Source: Novakomyces olei
Lineage: Eukaryota > Ascomycota > Novakomycetes > Novakomycetales > Novakomycetaceae
DNA: 64,000 nucleotides
Reading direction: 5' to 3'
NCBI GenBank assembly: GCA_016906335.1
Contig: JADEYG010000015.1
Span: 942,501-1,006,500 of the forward strand
The translations under genes and the position numbers were made by a program. This document shows, piece by piece, positions 53,481 through 64,000 of this stretch (within the stretch, counting starts at the first letter, position 1; every line of letters begins with the position of its first letter). A model generated the notes under the pieces. It was given only the letters and a program-made list of their open reading frames with translations, was not told the origin of the DNA and made no database searches.

Positions 53481-55369
53481 TTACATGAAGACATCTCCCA
53501 TGGATGCCATCTGGGTGTTGCTTTCACGTACCATTTGCTCAAAGTATCCATAGATAATGGTGGTACACAGTAGAACGGCTGTTCCTGATCCCAAAGCACC
53601 TATATTGTTAGCAGACAGATATTTCCAAAAGATATAATATAATTGAATAAATAAAATAAAATAAACCCATTACCCAAAAGATCTGATGCTACAGCTAGTG
53701 CACCAATGCAGGCTCCTGAAAGCCAAGCTGCTGTGGGAATCACGCGCTTTAATTCTTTGTACACGCTGGACTCACGGTGTCCAGCAATAACCATCTGCTG
53801 GTCCTTGAGCACCTTGGCAACATCTCGAGGGCTGCCGCCGCTAACTTCAATCCATAGCTTTGAGAACAAAGCACAGATACCCAGCATAAATGCCACATAA
53901 ACGGCAGTATGAACAGGATCGAGCAATGAATCTTTCAGACCGAGGGGAGGCGTCATATAATAAGAAATACCCGAAATAGCACGGAGTTGTGATGTCCCTT
54001 CAAGAGGAGCCCACACACCCAAAAGTCGTACCAAGAGATTATCCGAGAACCGGGAATAAAGCGTCTGCGACAAAAGGAACACGTTGGATGTCAGAGCAGA
54101 TTCTATAGTATTAGTTAGTACAAGAGAATCTGGTGTAATTAAATGTTAAAAGCAAAATATATAGCAACATTACCCAGCATGATAGACATGTTAGACGTAT
54201 AAAATAGCTTGACAGGGTAGGTGCCACGCTGTCCTCGTTGCCTACTAGACTTAATGGGAATTTCGACTCTAAAACCTTGCAGATAGATGACAATGGCAAA
54301 AATGACAAGAGTTGACAGCAAGTTCATCATATTCGGTGCTTGAGAGCGATAAAAGGCATGCTTCAACGCATGAGCCTTGCTCTTCCAAGTGAAGACAGAG
54401 TGAAAAAGAGCCAGAACAGCACCCTCGAATTCGGGTCCGCGACCAAAGTTAATCGTTCTAGGGGAAAATGCTTTCCAGATTATTCCCTCGCAGATGTTCG
54501 TAGCAATGAACAAAGATATTCCAGAACCCAGACCGTAGCCCTTTTGTAGGAGCTCATCAAGGAGAATGACAATCAGGCCTGCCGCAACCAACTGCACGAC
54601 AAGGAGAATGCAAACTCCCATACCGAGGTCTTTTGGCTGACCATACAGTCCAGTCATGACGTAGACAGTCGCTTGGCCAAAAGAAATTATGATTGCCAGC
54701 ACTTAAAGCAGTTGTAAGCAAGATATAAAATAATTTAAAAAGCATACACTTTTGTGCCGTTTGGTAAAGTTCTCGATCAGATTTCAGATCCAGATTGACG
54801 TCTATTAATTGCGATCCAGCTAGAAGCTGAATCAACATGCCCGATGTCACAATGGGAGAGATACCAAGCTCCATCAAAGTTCCACGATTGGAGGCAAGAA
54901 TCATACGCATCCACCTGTTCCATTAATATTTAAAGCGGGACCTTATTGATCTGACATACATTAAGGGATCGGATGAATCCGAGGACACAATTCCATAAAG
55001 AGGCACTTGGGACATGACCAGAAAAACCAGAAGGGTTACCGATGTCCACAAGACTTTTTGGTTGAAAGGAACCTTTAATTATCTTAGTGATCAATTCAGA
55101 AAAGCAGCGATATTAATCGGGAAAAATAAAAAAATCCCCTCAAGCGTCTCCAAAAAGAATTGACTTTGTCATAGAGAGAGCTGAATCCGAATTCATAGCG
55201 CTCGTTGTAATTGGAGCTCATACCTTTCGATCAGGGGCCGCAATTTCGGGCAGGATGGGCACAAACGGCTTAACAACATCGAGGAAACGCACTAATGCAA
55301 TACGTGTCAGTTCAGTTCACGAAGCCGTAAATAGGATTAAAAAGAGGGCAAGAGCTTACTTCCACTCAT
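53481..55369 (-). CDS. SEC61: Sec61 alpha subunit of the ER translocon, seven exons
   Basis: Channel-forming subunit of the protein-conducting translocon of the ER. Exons are 55360-55369, 55224-55291, 54960-55072, 54748-54914, 54174-54701, 53674-54102 and 53481-53599, giving 477 residues, the normal length. The first exon codes only MSG plus one base; splicing yields [20 protein letters not shown], as in Sec61. The plug and TM2 region ([20 protein letters not shown]), [20 protein letters not shown], the cytosolic ribosome-binding loops ([18 protein letters not shown] and [20 protein letters not shown]) and [20 protein letters not shown] are all present. Introns are 45-151 bp. Ten membrane helices are expected, and hydrophobic segments fit. 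Confidence 0.95.
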
Positions 55370-55933
55370 TTTAAAAGGCTACTACACGTCAATGCGACGT
55401 TACAATCAAGATGTGATTATTTTGCCGTTTGACTATTGCCCTTTTAAAGTTCCTCCAACGCTAACCGTCTCTTGCAGGAATCAACTCTACCGCTTGAATT
55501 TAATAGCTCTCGGTTGTAGCGAATGTTTGCGAACAAGTATTCGTTTAAAAACCAAGTAATGGCCCAGGTTATGTAAGTTATATTCTTGTGTCTGCAATAA
55601 ACTGTAAAAGAACCTTTGCCAATATGCTCGCTACCTTACTTTATACCAAATAGTCTGAGCGCAATGTAATATGAACAAAGGCTTCGTATATGGCGGTGAC
55701 TGTAGAAATAAAGAGATATACATTTATATAATTATACCGATTAATACATAAACCACTGGTTTCATTGGACGCGGGTCGCGAGCGAGGTGTAAAGACACTA
55801 ACGAATCTCGTCTACAAAGCACTACACATTCGCCTTATCAATTCGAATAAATATGCATGCACATCTTGAATAAAGTGGCCATTTCAGGGATTTTTTAAAG
55901 CTTTTTCAAAAATTGAAAACGGCTAATTGAACA
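55370..55933. other. Divergent intergenic region between SEC61 and ORC2
   Basis: 564 bp holding both promoters. It contains a GC-richer patch (ttggacgcgggtcgcgagcg, about 55766) between AT-rich stretches. No coding region is seen. Confidence 0.6.
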
Positions 55934-57181
55934 ATGGAGTCGTCGACGCCGACGTCGCCTCGCGATAAGCCCAAAAAACGTTTAAAGTCGAATGGAGCAG
56001 ATAACGCGCTATTCAACGATAAAGTTGGAAAAGCCAATAGAGATGCGATCCAAAATGGCACAGAAACAAATGGGAATGCTGAAAATGGGCGTTTAACCTC
56101 TGAGGATAACAGCTTTTCTCTCTCGTTTGGAACTTGTCATGAAGTGAGCGCGTTTGAAGACTATTTCTTGACACATGCTCGGTCCGCTGCTGTCTCTGGC
56201 AACAGTGTTTCGGCGCTGCGCACCGTCACAACTGATGAATTTTGCGCGTTTCTACGCGCTGATTGCTATAATAAATTTTCAGATTTATTAAATGAATTTT
56301 ATACCGCAAATCTATGCGGCCAATGGCAGCTGGAACTTGAGTGCGGCTTCAATTTGCTCTTTTACGGTCATGGGTCTAAACGTGAACTGCTTCTCGACTT
56401 TTGCTTAGAAAAGTTTGCTGACCTGCCGAAGATTGTGGTGAACGGCTATTTCCCTGGCGTAAATATACGGCAGATAATGGCGGCCATCATTGCTCAGCTG
56501 GGTATTGCCAAGACCAGTTCAACAGTGCCGGAGATGCTTCAGTTGATTAGACAGACATTGCACGATTCATCGAGCCCTCTTATCGTCTTGTTACATAATT
56601 TTGACGCTGTTTTTTCGCATAATGACAAAGCATTGTACTTTTTATCACTTATTGCAGCTCAGCCAAAAGTGTTTTTCATTTGTTCTGTTGACCATGCAAA
56701 CTCAGGCATTCTATTTGATAGCATGTTGTCGCGGAACTTTAATTTTGTTTTTCACGACGTATCAAATTTTGCCCCTTATGCCGCAGAACTGTCCTCTTTG
56801 GCAGCTGCCTCCAAGCAGACTGATCAGAATCATCGCAATGCATCGGGTTTGCTTTACGTTTTGGCAAGCTTGACACCTAATGCACGTGGAATATACCGAA
56901 CACTGCTAGAGTTTCAGCTCGAACTCGTGGCCGAAAGCTCTGCTGATTTGGACAAGTTCCGATCAGATGTGAATTTTGGAATGGACTACACTGCTTTATA
57001 TGAGAAATGTGCAACAAACTTTCTTGTTAGCAATGACATGGCCTTCAAGACACAGCTGGGTGAGTTTAGGGACCATCGAATGATCGTTTCAAAGCGAGAT
57101 CAAGCTGGAACGGAGATACTGTATATACCATGCCCTCGAACAATCTTGGAGGAAACTTTAGATGCATTAATAGATTCATAG
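55934..57181 (+). CDS. ORC2: Origin recognition complex subunit 2
   Basis: Subunit of the six-protein complex that marks replication origins and loads the MCM helicase. Single exon, 415 residues, shorter than yeast Orc2 because the disordered N terminus is brief. After a basic start (KPKKRLKSNG) comes the ORC2 core: GFNLLFYGHGSKRELLLDF (a degenerate AAA+ P-loop, as usual for Orc2), KIVVNGYFPGVNIRQIMAAI, LIVLLHNFDAVF and FFICSVDHANSGILFDS. The C-terminal winged helix carries the family tail FRDHRMIVSKRDQAGTEILY and IPCPRTILEETL. Its stop lies 34 bp from the stop of the convergent ABC transporter gene. Confidence 0.93.
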   Translation: MESSTPTSPRDKPKKRLKSNGADNALFNDKVGKANRDAIQNGTETNGNAENGRLTSEDNSFSLSFGTCHEVSAFEDYFLTHARSAAVSGNSVSALRTVTTDEFCAFLRADCYNKFSDLLNEFYTANLCGQWQLELECGFNLLFYGHGSKRELLLDFCLEKFADLPKIVVNGYFPGVNIRQIMAAIIAQLGIAKTSSTVPEMLQLIRQTLHDSSSPLIVLLHNFDAVFSHNDKALYFLSLIAAQPKVFFICSVDHANSGILFDSMLSRNFNFVFHDVSNFAPYAAELSSLAAASKQTDQNHRNASGLLYVLASLTPNARGIYRTLLEFQLELVAESSADLDKFRSDVNFGMDYTALYEKCATNFLVSNDMAFKTQLGEFRDHRMIVSKRDQAGTEILYIPCPRTILEETLDALIDS

Positions 57182-57215
57182 ATAGTTTAAGTCAATATTA
57201 AATTTTCATTAAAGC

Positions 57216-60200
57216 CTATGAACCGCTGCGGAACAGTCGGGCTTTAAACATATCATACTCACCGCTTACTCTACACATATCTGCAAACATTGAATCAGAG
57301 CGCAACAAGAGGTTTGCAGGACTGTCGTATTCTGCAATCCTACCCTCTGAGAGAACAAGGATTTTGTCATAGCCGATAATCGTAGAAAGCCTGTGTGCAA
57401 TAGTGAGCACTGTAGAATCGCCATATTCTTGCAAAACCGTGTTTTGAATTCTGTTTTGAATATCAATATCAACGGAAGCAGTAGACTCGTCCATAATAAT
57501 GACCTTGGTGCGCTTTAAGAGCGATCTGGCCAGGCAGACAAGCTGCTTTTGACCTTGCGAAATGTTTCCGCCCCCTTCTGATATAGGGTAATCCAAATCC
57601 ACGAATATATTTGCATTAGTCTGAGTGGAGGTTAAGGGGTTCTGCAGCTCTTCCTCCGTCACTAAGTTGACTGCTTTTAAAGCTGCAAAAATATCCTCAT
57701 CATCAAACAAGCCAAAGGGGTCCAAATTGTAGCGCAGCGTCTTTTGAAACAGGATAGGATCCTGCGGTATTATGGTCAACGCTTGCCGAAGATCTTGCAA
57801 TCCAATACTGCAAATATCAATGCCGTCGATTACAATGCGCCCTCCACAAGGATCGAGTAGGCGGAAAAATGCCGTTGCAATTGTTGATTTTCCTGCTCCT
57901 GTTCGTCCGACAATACCGACCTTTGAAGAAGCATTGATATGCAGCGAAATACCCTTTATGACAAGCGGCATATTTTCTGCGTACCTTAGCTGCAGATTCT
58001 CTACACTGATATCTCCGTGCTCGGGCCAGCCTTTTGGTGGACGATTAGTCTCTACAACAGCGACACCCTCTTCCTCCAAGCCCATATACTCCTCCACACG
58101 TTCCACGCTGTTCATATTCATCTCATTAAACGCATACAAACGAACAAACCACAGCATATGATCCTGAAACTGGATGGCTGAAGTAAGAGAAATTCCTGCC
58201 AGACCAGCATCGAGTCGTTTGACATTAAGAATAATAAGAGCCGCCGCAGAAAAGGAGACTAGGGCCCCTGCAGTATCAACCCGAATGCTCAGCCATCGAT
58301 TGGCCACCCAATTGTAGAAAAAGGGTCGATTATTCTTGTCTATGTTGGCAATATTTTGCTTGATAAACCTCAGCTCTCTGCCATAAGCCCGGATAGTAGT
58401 CACGCCCACTAGGGACTCACCAAAGTTTTGATATATTGGAGACCTGGTAACAGCCTCTAAACGCTTTAGTTCCCTGGAAGTACAGAGATAATAGGACCCA
58501 ATGAAATAATAGATTACAACAAGAACAGTGGCAATCAACAAAAACTCAGGTGTAACAACAGTGATCATCAATATAACCGTAATGACGTTTAGCAAACAAT
58601 AGAAAAACGATGCGGCAGTAACAGCAATTTCCTGGTCAATCGTCTCGATATCCTTGGAAAATCTGTTCATTATCCGACCCGTCGGGGTCGAATCAAAAAA
58701 TCGCATTGGGGCCCTTAGTATTTTGCGCATAAGCTCATTGTGGATATTTCTTGAGGCAATCATACTGCCATAGTAGCTAATCGCATACCGGAAAAATGTA
58801 CTCATAGCATACGCAAAGGATATCAAGGCATAAATGCCCAGATAGAACAATAAATTTTCGTCTTTTTGCAGTCTTACAAACACATCAACGGGCGACAGCT
58901 TTTCACTGTTAAAAATGGAAAGCTTGGCTTGTCGGACAGAACCTGAGTCGGCAGCACTATTAAAGAGAAACTTGGCAGCGGATCTTGAAGCATTTGCGCC
59001 CTTATTTACCCAGTATCGCAGCCACCATTGGGAACCGACACCAAGTGACTGCTGTGCAATAAAAGTGAAGAGTAAAAACACCCAAAATCCAGGGCCTCCC
59101 ATTGCCTTAAAGTATGACTTGTAAACCGACCATTTAACAGACCCCTCAGACCTTTCTTCGTCCTGAACGAGTTTGCCACTGGTGCCATTGTGACGATCTT
59201 GTTCTTTCTTCGCCTTCTTGGCTTCTGCATTTGCACCTTCTTGATCTTCAATTATCTCAGTCTGCTCTTCTGGCGATGGTGCACGTGAGGGCATCTGCGA
59301 CGACGCCTTTGAAATATGGCCCCTTAAAAGCTCGTCATCTTTGGCTATCGCGCCAGCGAGCATAACTTTCTCTGGAGTGCCTTGTGCAACAATTAAACCA
59401 TTTCCAACAACCACAACCTTATCCGCAAAAGGTACAGTAAGATGAACATTGTGGGAGACAAGAATCCTCGTTCGTCCCTGTGTAAGTTTGCCAATGATGC
59501 AATTATTAAATATCCATTCTGCAGAATGCGAGTCGACAGCACTCAGGCAGTCATCAAGAATAATGTGCTTTGAGTTTGAATAAACTGCTCTTGCAAGAGA
59601 AACACGCTGCTTTTGACCGCCAGATAGAGCAATGCCCTTCTCTCCAATCTCCGTCAGATCTCCACCTTCTAGAATTTCGAAATCACGTTCTAAAGCACAG
59701 GCTCTAACAACCGCCTTGTACCGTAATTCATTCCATTGTCCACCAAAAACAATATTATTCTTAATGGTATCATTTAAAAGCCAGGGTTGTTGAGCACAGT
59801 ATGCTACTGAACCAACAAGGCCAGTATCGGGATCGGATATTAGGTCATCGCAATTGCGAGCACCGGGCATAAAAAATCGCCCAGATGTACAATTCATTTC
59901 ACCAAGTAAAGCAGTAAGAATAGACGTTTTGCCCGAGCCGGTAGGACCTACAATAACCGTATACCCACCTACAGGGAATTCGGCCGTCAAATTTCGTAGA
60001 GCAAATGTGCTGCGAGGCGCATCGCCTTGAGCTTCGAGGCTCTTTACACTATCAAACGAGAATGATGCATCTTGGAATCCAATCACAGGATCATTCGGCC
60101 CTCGTGGCTCCAAAAGATACTTGTACTTTTGCGTCTCTTCCTCGTTCAAAAACTTTTCCACGCGCTCAACTGAGACCTTTGATTGTAGGACATTTGTAAT

Positions 60201-62119
60201 CATATCAGCCAAAGCATCAAGTGGTGTTCGAAGCAATTCAATAAGAGATAAAGCAGTAAACGCAGTGGAAGATTTAAGCTGATGTCCGGCAAAGAACGTA
60301 TAAACGCCAAAAGTAATCAGTGAAATCAGTACCGGAGAGCTAAACCAAATCAAAGCCGAAAAGCACCAAGTCAAGTAACGCCGGCGCAATTGGTAAATCT
60401 CTTTTCGTCTAACCTCCGAAACATCATCGTAAAAATTCTTTTCCCAAGCAAAGAACTTTATCACTCGTATACTCGATAGAATCTAGAAATAGTATAGCAT
60501 CAGTAGTGCTCAAGACACATCAAAAATGAAATAAAACTGAAGCGAAATACCTCATTCATTTTATGTATGCGACTATCGGTCACTGCCATCAATTCAGACT
60601 GTAGAGAGCTAAATTTCTTTGAAAGATAGATATTTATCGGTAACAGTACGGCCAAGGAAAGCATTCCAGCAACCGCAGACCACCCAAGGACATTATAAAG
60701 CAAAGCTAAAGCGACAACTACTTCGATCGGAACCTGAGTCGTTAAATAATGCAGATATGCACAAATCTCCGCGACCTTAAAGGCATCCACAGCCATCAAA
60801 TTGATGATAGCTCCGTTATTGGTCTCTTCCTGACCGTCTTTTTGCGTATTGCTAGACTCATTCTCTTCACCATCCTGATTTTCCCTCGAAGTAGCTGGGC
60901 TTTCGCGCCGTCTCAAGGCCTTCGCATATATTTCGCCGATAATTATGCTCCGTAGATTTACAGATATTTTTCGTCCAATGTAGAGCGCAATCCCATGGCA
61001 ACCAGCAGCCGCAACGGTTCCAATGAACATTCCGGCAGTATATAACCAAACAACGGAAAGAGGTGCACGTTCTGGATCTTCGATGTATTTAAGAATTCTC
61101 TGTAGAAAAATTGTGGGCAAAAAGTTGAACAAACTAGCTATCCCGGCCCAAGCTGCTTGCTGAAGTAAAGGGCGCTTTAAATACTGATAAAGATTCCAAG
61201 TCACATTAGTAGTCAGTCGAAGGGAATGATAGCTTGTGAGAATTGTCTGCGCATGATCTTCATACACCATATCCCATACGTCTTCAATCCTGAGAGCAGA
61301 GCGATGCCCTTTCGCCAAAAGAGGGTTTATCCATGTGAAAAAGTACTGCGAAAACAAGCTTGCTAATGGCTCTCGCGATGGTTCAAGACCATCTTGCGTA
61401 ACTTGAACAGCAGGCTTGTTTCCGGGCCTGGAGAAGACTACAATGCACACAAGCAAAAAGGAGCAGCAAAAGGACGCCACTGAGAAAATGACCTCTAATT
61501 GACTGGCACCATGCCGAACGATTGCAGAGCGAAACAATAGAAACTCGATCGGAAAAATAAGGATATATAACGAAGCAGTCATATTCCACAATGATGTGAA
61601 GAAGGAACTTTTTGAGCGAAAAAACACTGCACGTAATAATACGATGAACGACGCGTAGAACCAATAAACCATGAGGCCAATTAGAAGTTTTGGATCATCC
61701 TGAGTTGCAATTTTCTTCAGTTGCAGCAAACCAAATAATAAAGAAAACAAAGACGCATTGGCTAACGTTAATGTAAGCTCAATTCCCACGATAAAGTGCC
61801 ACATAAACGGCAAAGTCACAATTTCATCAACATCATCTCCTGCATTTAATGCAGCAAAAACGTCTTGAGTTTCATCATCTTCAATTCCGTCGTCAGAACC
61901 ATCAACAATCCCCAAACCATCGCGAGAGTCTAATGGAGCGTAGCCATTATAAGCGTTCTTTCTGGATCGCAGATGCCGAGCAAGAGCTAATATAAACTTG
62001 GGCAGCAACAAACATACAGACAGCGCTACAAGGAATAGCGGAATCGCAAACTCCAGATACCTCAAATAAGTTAGCTTTAAAGTATTAAGAAGAAAAGGTT
62101 TTACCGTTGTCGAAAGCAT
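57216..62119 (-). CDS. Full-length ABCC (MRP-type) multidrug transporter, two exons
   Basis: Membrane exporter of organic anions or glutathione conjugates; fungal relatives (Ycf1, Bpt1, Ybt1, Yor1) act at the vacuole or plasma membrane. Exons are 60551-62119 and 57216-60482 (68-bp intron), giving 1,611 residues. An extra N-terminal membrane domain of about five segments (roughly 1-250) precedes TMD1. NBD1 has Walker A GPTGSGKTSI (about 705), signature LSGGQKQR (about 810) and ILDDCLSAVDSH (about 835), with Asp at the catalytic position as usual in ABCC NBD1. A linker rich in K/E/D follows, then TMD2. NBD2 has GRTGAGKST (about 1382), SQGQKQLVCLARSL (about 1495) and IIMDESTASVD (about 1517). 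The splice restores ILSSIRVIKFFAWEKNFY, an ABCC hallmark. Substrate and membrane are not known. Confidence 0.93.
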
Positions 62120-62299
62120 GGCGATAGATCTTCATAATCCCAAAGACTATTACACCGCCAGGCATCGCCTACCATGCCGGAGGCGAATCTGTATTTCTTC
62201 AACCAAATGAACGAAAAACGCAGAAACAAAATAAAGCGCTTATGTTCAAAAAAATTCGTTCAATCTTATCTACGCCACTTAAAGCAAGCGTCCTTTTTG

Positions 62300-62337
62300 A
62301 TTGTGAGACACTGATGTGCGTAAGACAGTCTCACAAT
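62300..62337. repeat. Inverted repeat, 10-bp arms
   Basis: attgtgagac (62300-62309) and gtctcacaat (62328-62337) are perfect reverse complements with an 18-bp spacer, about 180 bp upstream of the ABCC start. It could be a palindromic regulator site or chance. Confidence 0.5.
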
Positions 62338-62794
62338 TCGATTTAATATAAAGCTAGGACTAATGAGTTTGTGATAATCGTAAGAAAATTTTCAAATCGA
62401 GAGACAGAAAGACGCGATTAATCGCCTTAAATGAATTTGAAATTGGGCTCGCGTTGCCTATGCAACTCGATCACGGTAAGCATCTACGACCCGTTGTCAA
62501 GAGCATGCCAATATAATGGCCCATACTTTCTAATCAGGGTTTTCTAATTCACGATTGACACATTAACTGCTAAATTATTAGTATTATAATAGCAGCTAAG
62601 CTACACCAATAATTTGTGTGTTCTTCATAAGGTGACGAGGTCATAGGATCTAAATATTCGCGTTTCATTTTAAATACAGCATGTTGAATCAAGCCTGCAG
62701 TCTACAGTCATGAGCTCTTGCTGGAGACTAGATTTTGAAAAGATACATTCCCAACTTTATAGAAACATTGTTTCTGGACATTTGTCATTTGACA

Positions 62795-62926
62795 ATGGAG
62801 CCCAGATATAGCATTGGCCGGCAAATTCGTGGTGATGGTGTGCGACCTGGTGTTGGTGTGCGACCATTTAGTTCCGAATACAAAGAAATGATGGACTGGG
62901 CTATGCCGTTTTGCTTTAACGTGTGA
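62795..62926 (+). CDS. Possible small ORF, 43 residues
   Basis: ATG-started frame, MEPRYSIGRQIRGDGVRPGV then GVRPFSSEYKEMMDWAMPFC. It contains a short internal repeat (GVRPG/GVRPF, from gtgtgcgacc twice). No family is recognised and no splice partners are evident. It may be chance. Confidence 0.2.
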   Translation: MEPRYSIGRQIRGDGVRPGVGVRPFSSEYKEMMDWAMPFCFNV

Positions 62927-63243
62927 GTTCATGAGGAAAAACTCGTGATATGGAAAAGCACTATTCTATCTCAACCGCGAACTATCTCCGCGTTTACTGT
63001 TATGTAAATTAGAGATAGGTTAATATGAAAACAAATTTCAACTGAAAAGATTGAAATAAATCATAAACATAAATCATATTTTATTCTGAAAAGATAATAT
63101 TACCGGCCTGTCATATAATACCTAGCTGTAGATACCATTTGGCTTTTGGTCTAGGTGTAGCTAGATCTAAATTATTAAATTCGACTATATTTGTTCAAGG
63201 TTTCAACTAGAAAAGGTGTAATTTGATGTAATCAGACAAATAA

Positions 63244-63945
63244 CTATGCGCGTTCTTTCACTTTGGGCTCCCAAGCTGAGTAAATCGGCGTCGTTGTAGA
63301 GTATGTCTTAAATGCCCCGCGGGTTGTGCATGACGCCCAAGGGCCCACTATGAGCGAGTGATTTGACGTTGGCTCTCGCTGCCATGGATGGATATTCTCT
63401 AAAAATCCTTTATCTTCAACCGGGGGTTCAGCATTCATGTACCGTAGCCAAGCCGACCTAAATACGAATGTAAGCGTTCAGAAACATACGAAGCTTCTCG
63501 TGGCAATTCGACGAGAATTAGAAATACCATCCAGGCTCAACGTCACTTGGGTCATGGTGCTTACGAGCATATTCAACCCAGCGTGTACGGACTAAGCAAA
63601 ACAAGTTAGCTCTGTCAAACCAATATCGAGTCGGAAACCGATCGGCTTTCCAAGAGATTCACATACAAGGCACCTCGTCCAAGTTTTCAAAATAATGATT
63701 TCCAGCCCTGAATTCCAAGTTAGTTCAAATTCAATGCACACAAATGCGGAAGAAGTGAGGTGAACCATACTTGTCAACACCGATCAATGTTCCCGCCTTT
63801 GTATCGTGGATGTTATTCATTTGGCGGAAAGCCTCCCGGAAGCCTACTTTCCATATATTCTGAGACCATTTAGTACATGCAAAACATACGGTGTAGCTTT
63901 CAAAGCCGAATTCCTTACTCTGATGGTCCTCGGAAGGGTGGACAT
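63244..63945 (-). CDS. NDUFA12: NADH:ubiquinone oxidoreductase accessory subunit NDUFA12 (B17.2), five exons
   Basis: Accessory subunit on the matrix arm of mitochondrial complex I. Exons are 63919-63945, 63771-63859, 63667-63707, 63528-63591 and 63244-63457; introns are 59-75 bp and the frame closes at 144 residues. The first exon has nine codons (MSTLPRTIR). Splicing gives NIWKVGFREAFRQMNNIHDT, AGTLIGVDKAGNHYFENLDE, VPFRTRWVEYARKHHDPSDV and EPGWSAWLRYMNAEPPVED, all NDUFA12 hallmarks in order, with the fungal-type end PYSTTKP/KYSAWEPKV seen here as YSTTTPIYSAWEPKV. The common DKYGN reads DKAGN here; the exon junction falls in this codon group. Presence of this gene implies a working complex I. 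Confidence 0.9.
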
Positions 63946-64000
63946 GTTGCCGCACTTTTGGTTCTCTGTTTAAGTTTGATCCGGCTTTTCTCAATACCTT

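Larger units (their letters stand above)
62120..63243. other. Intergenic region between the ABCC gene and NDUFA12
   Basis: 1.1 kb upstream of the transporter and downstream of NDUFA12. One weak small ORF and a short inverted repeat are listed separately. Nothing else is recognised. Confidence 0.5.

Overview
This is nuclear DNA of a fungus. The genes are spliced, with mostly short introns (36-151 bp, one of 482 bp), donors such as GTAAGT or GTATGT, and CTAAC/CTAAT-like branch points just before the acceptor. The proteins are fungal: the MRPL20-type mitoribosomal protein (mL58), a Ggc1-type GTP/GDP carrier, Gid9/Fyv10, Dcg1, Pcf11 and Rad4. A complex I accessory subunit (NDUFA12) is present, so this is neither budding nor fission yeast, both of which lack complex I. 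The species is not identified.

The window has three zones. (1) 1-20,364 is a compact gene block: CDP-diacylglycerol synthase (5' partial), a Dcg1-like racemase, GGC1, PCF11, two adjacent genes for very low-complexity acidic/lysine-rich proteins of unknown function, adenylate kinase, pyruvate dehydrogenase E1 alpha, MRPL20, GID9 and a Bmt5-like rRNA methyltransferase. (2) 20,365-48,672 is an AT-rich island with no recognised host gene. It holds two young Ty1/copia elements (one as an LTR-body-LTR-body-LTR tandem at 26,007-34,843, the other at 43,176-47,775 with a solo LTR of a third family inserted in it), plus old LTRs, decayed copia pieces, dispersed repeats and simple repeats. (3) 48,673-64,000 is again compact: PhoD-like phosphatase, RAD4, SEC61, ORC2, a full ABCC transporter and NDUFA12.

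The host genes are mostly housekeeping and do not form one pathway: lipid precursor synthesis, nucleotide metabolism, mitochondrial function (Ggc1, E1 alpha, mL58, NDUFA12), RNA processing and modification (Pcf11, Bmt5-like), protein fate (Gid9, Sec61) and genome maintenance (Rad4, Orc2). Spacing is tight. GID9 and the methyltransferase gene overlap by 8 bp at their stop codons, ORC2 and the ABCC gene are 34 bp apart, and the phosphatase and RAD4 share a promoter of about 130 bp.

Exon-intron models were built by eye from splice signals, reading frame and family resemblance. All the multi-exon models close in frame, but none has transcript support. The least certain points are the RAD4 start and the donor of the coding intron in the 776-residue acidic protein.
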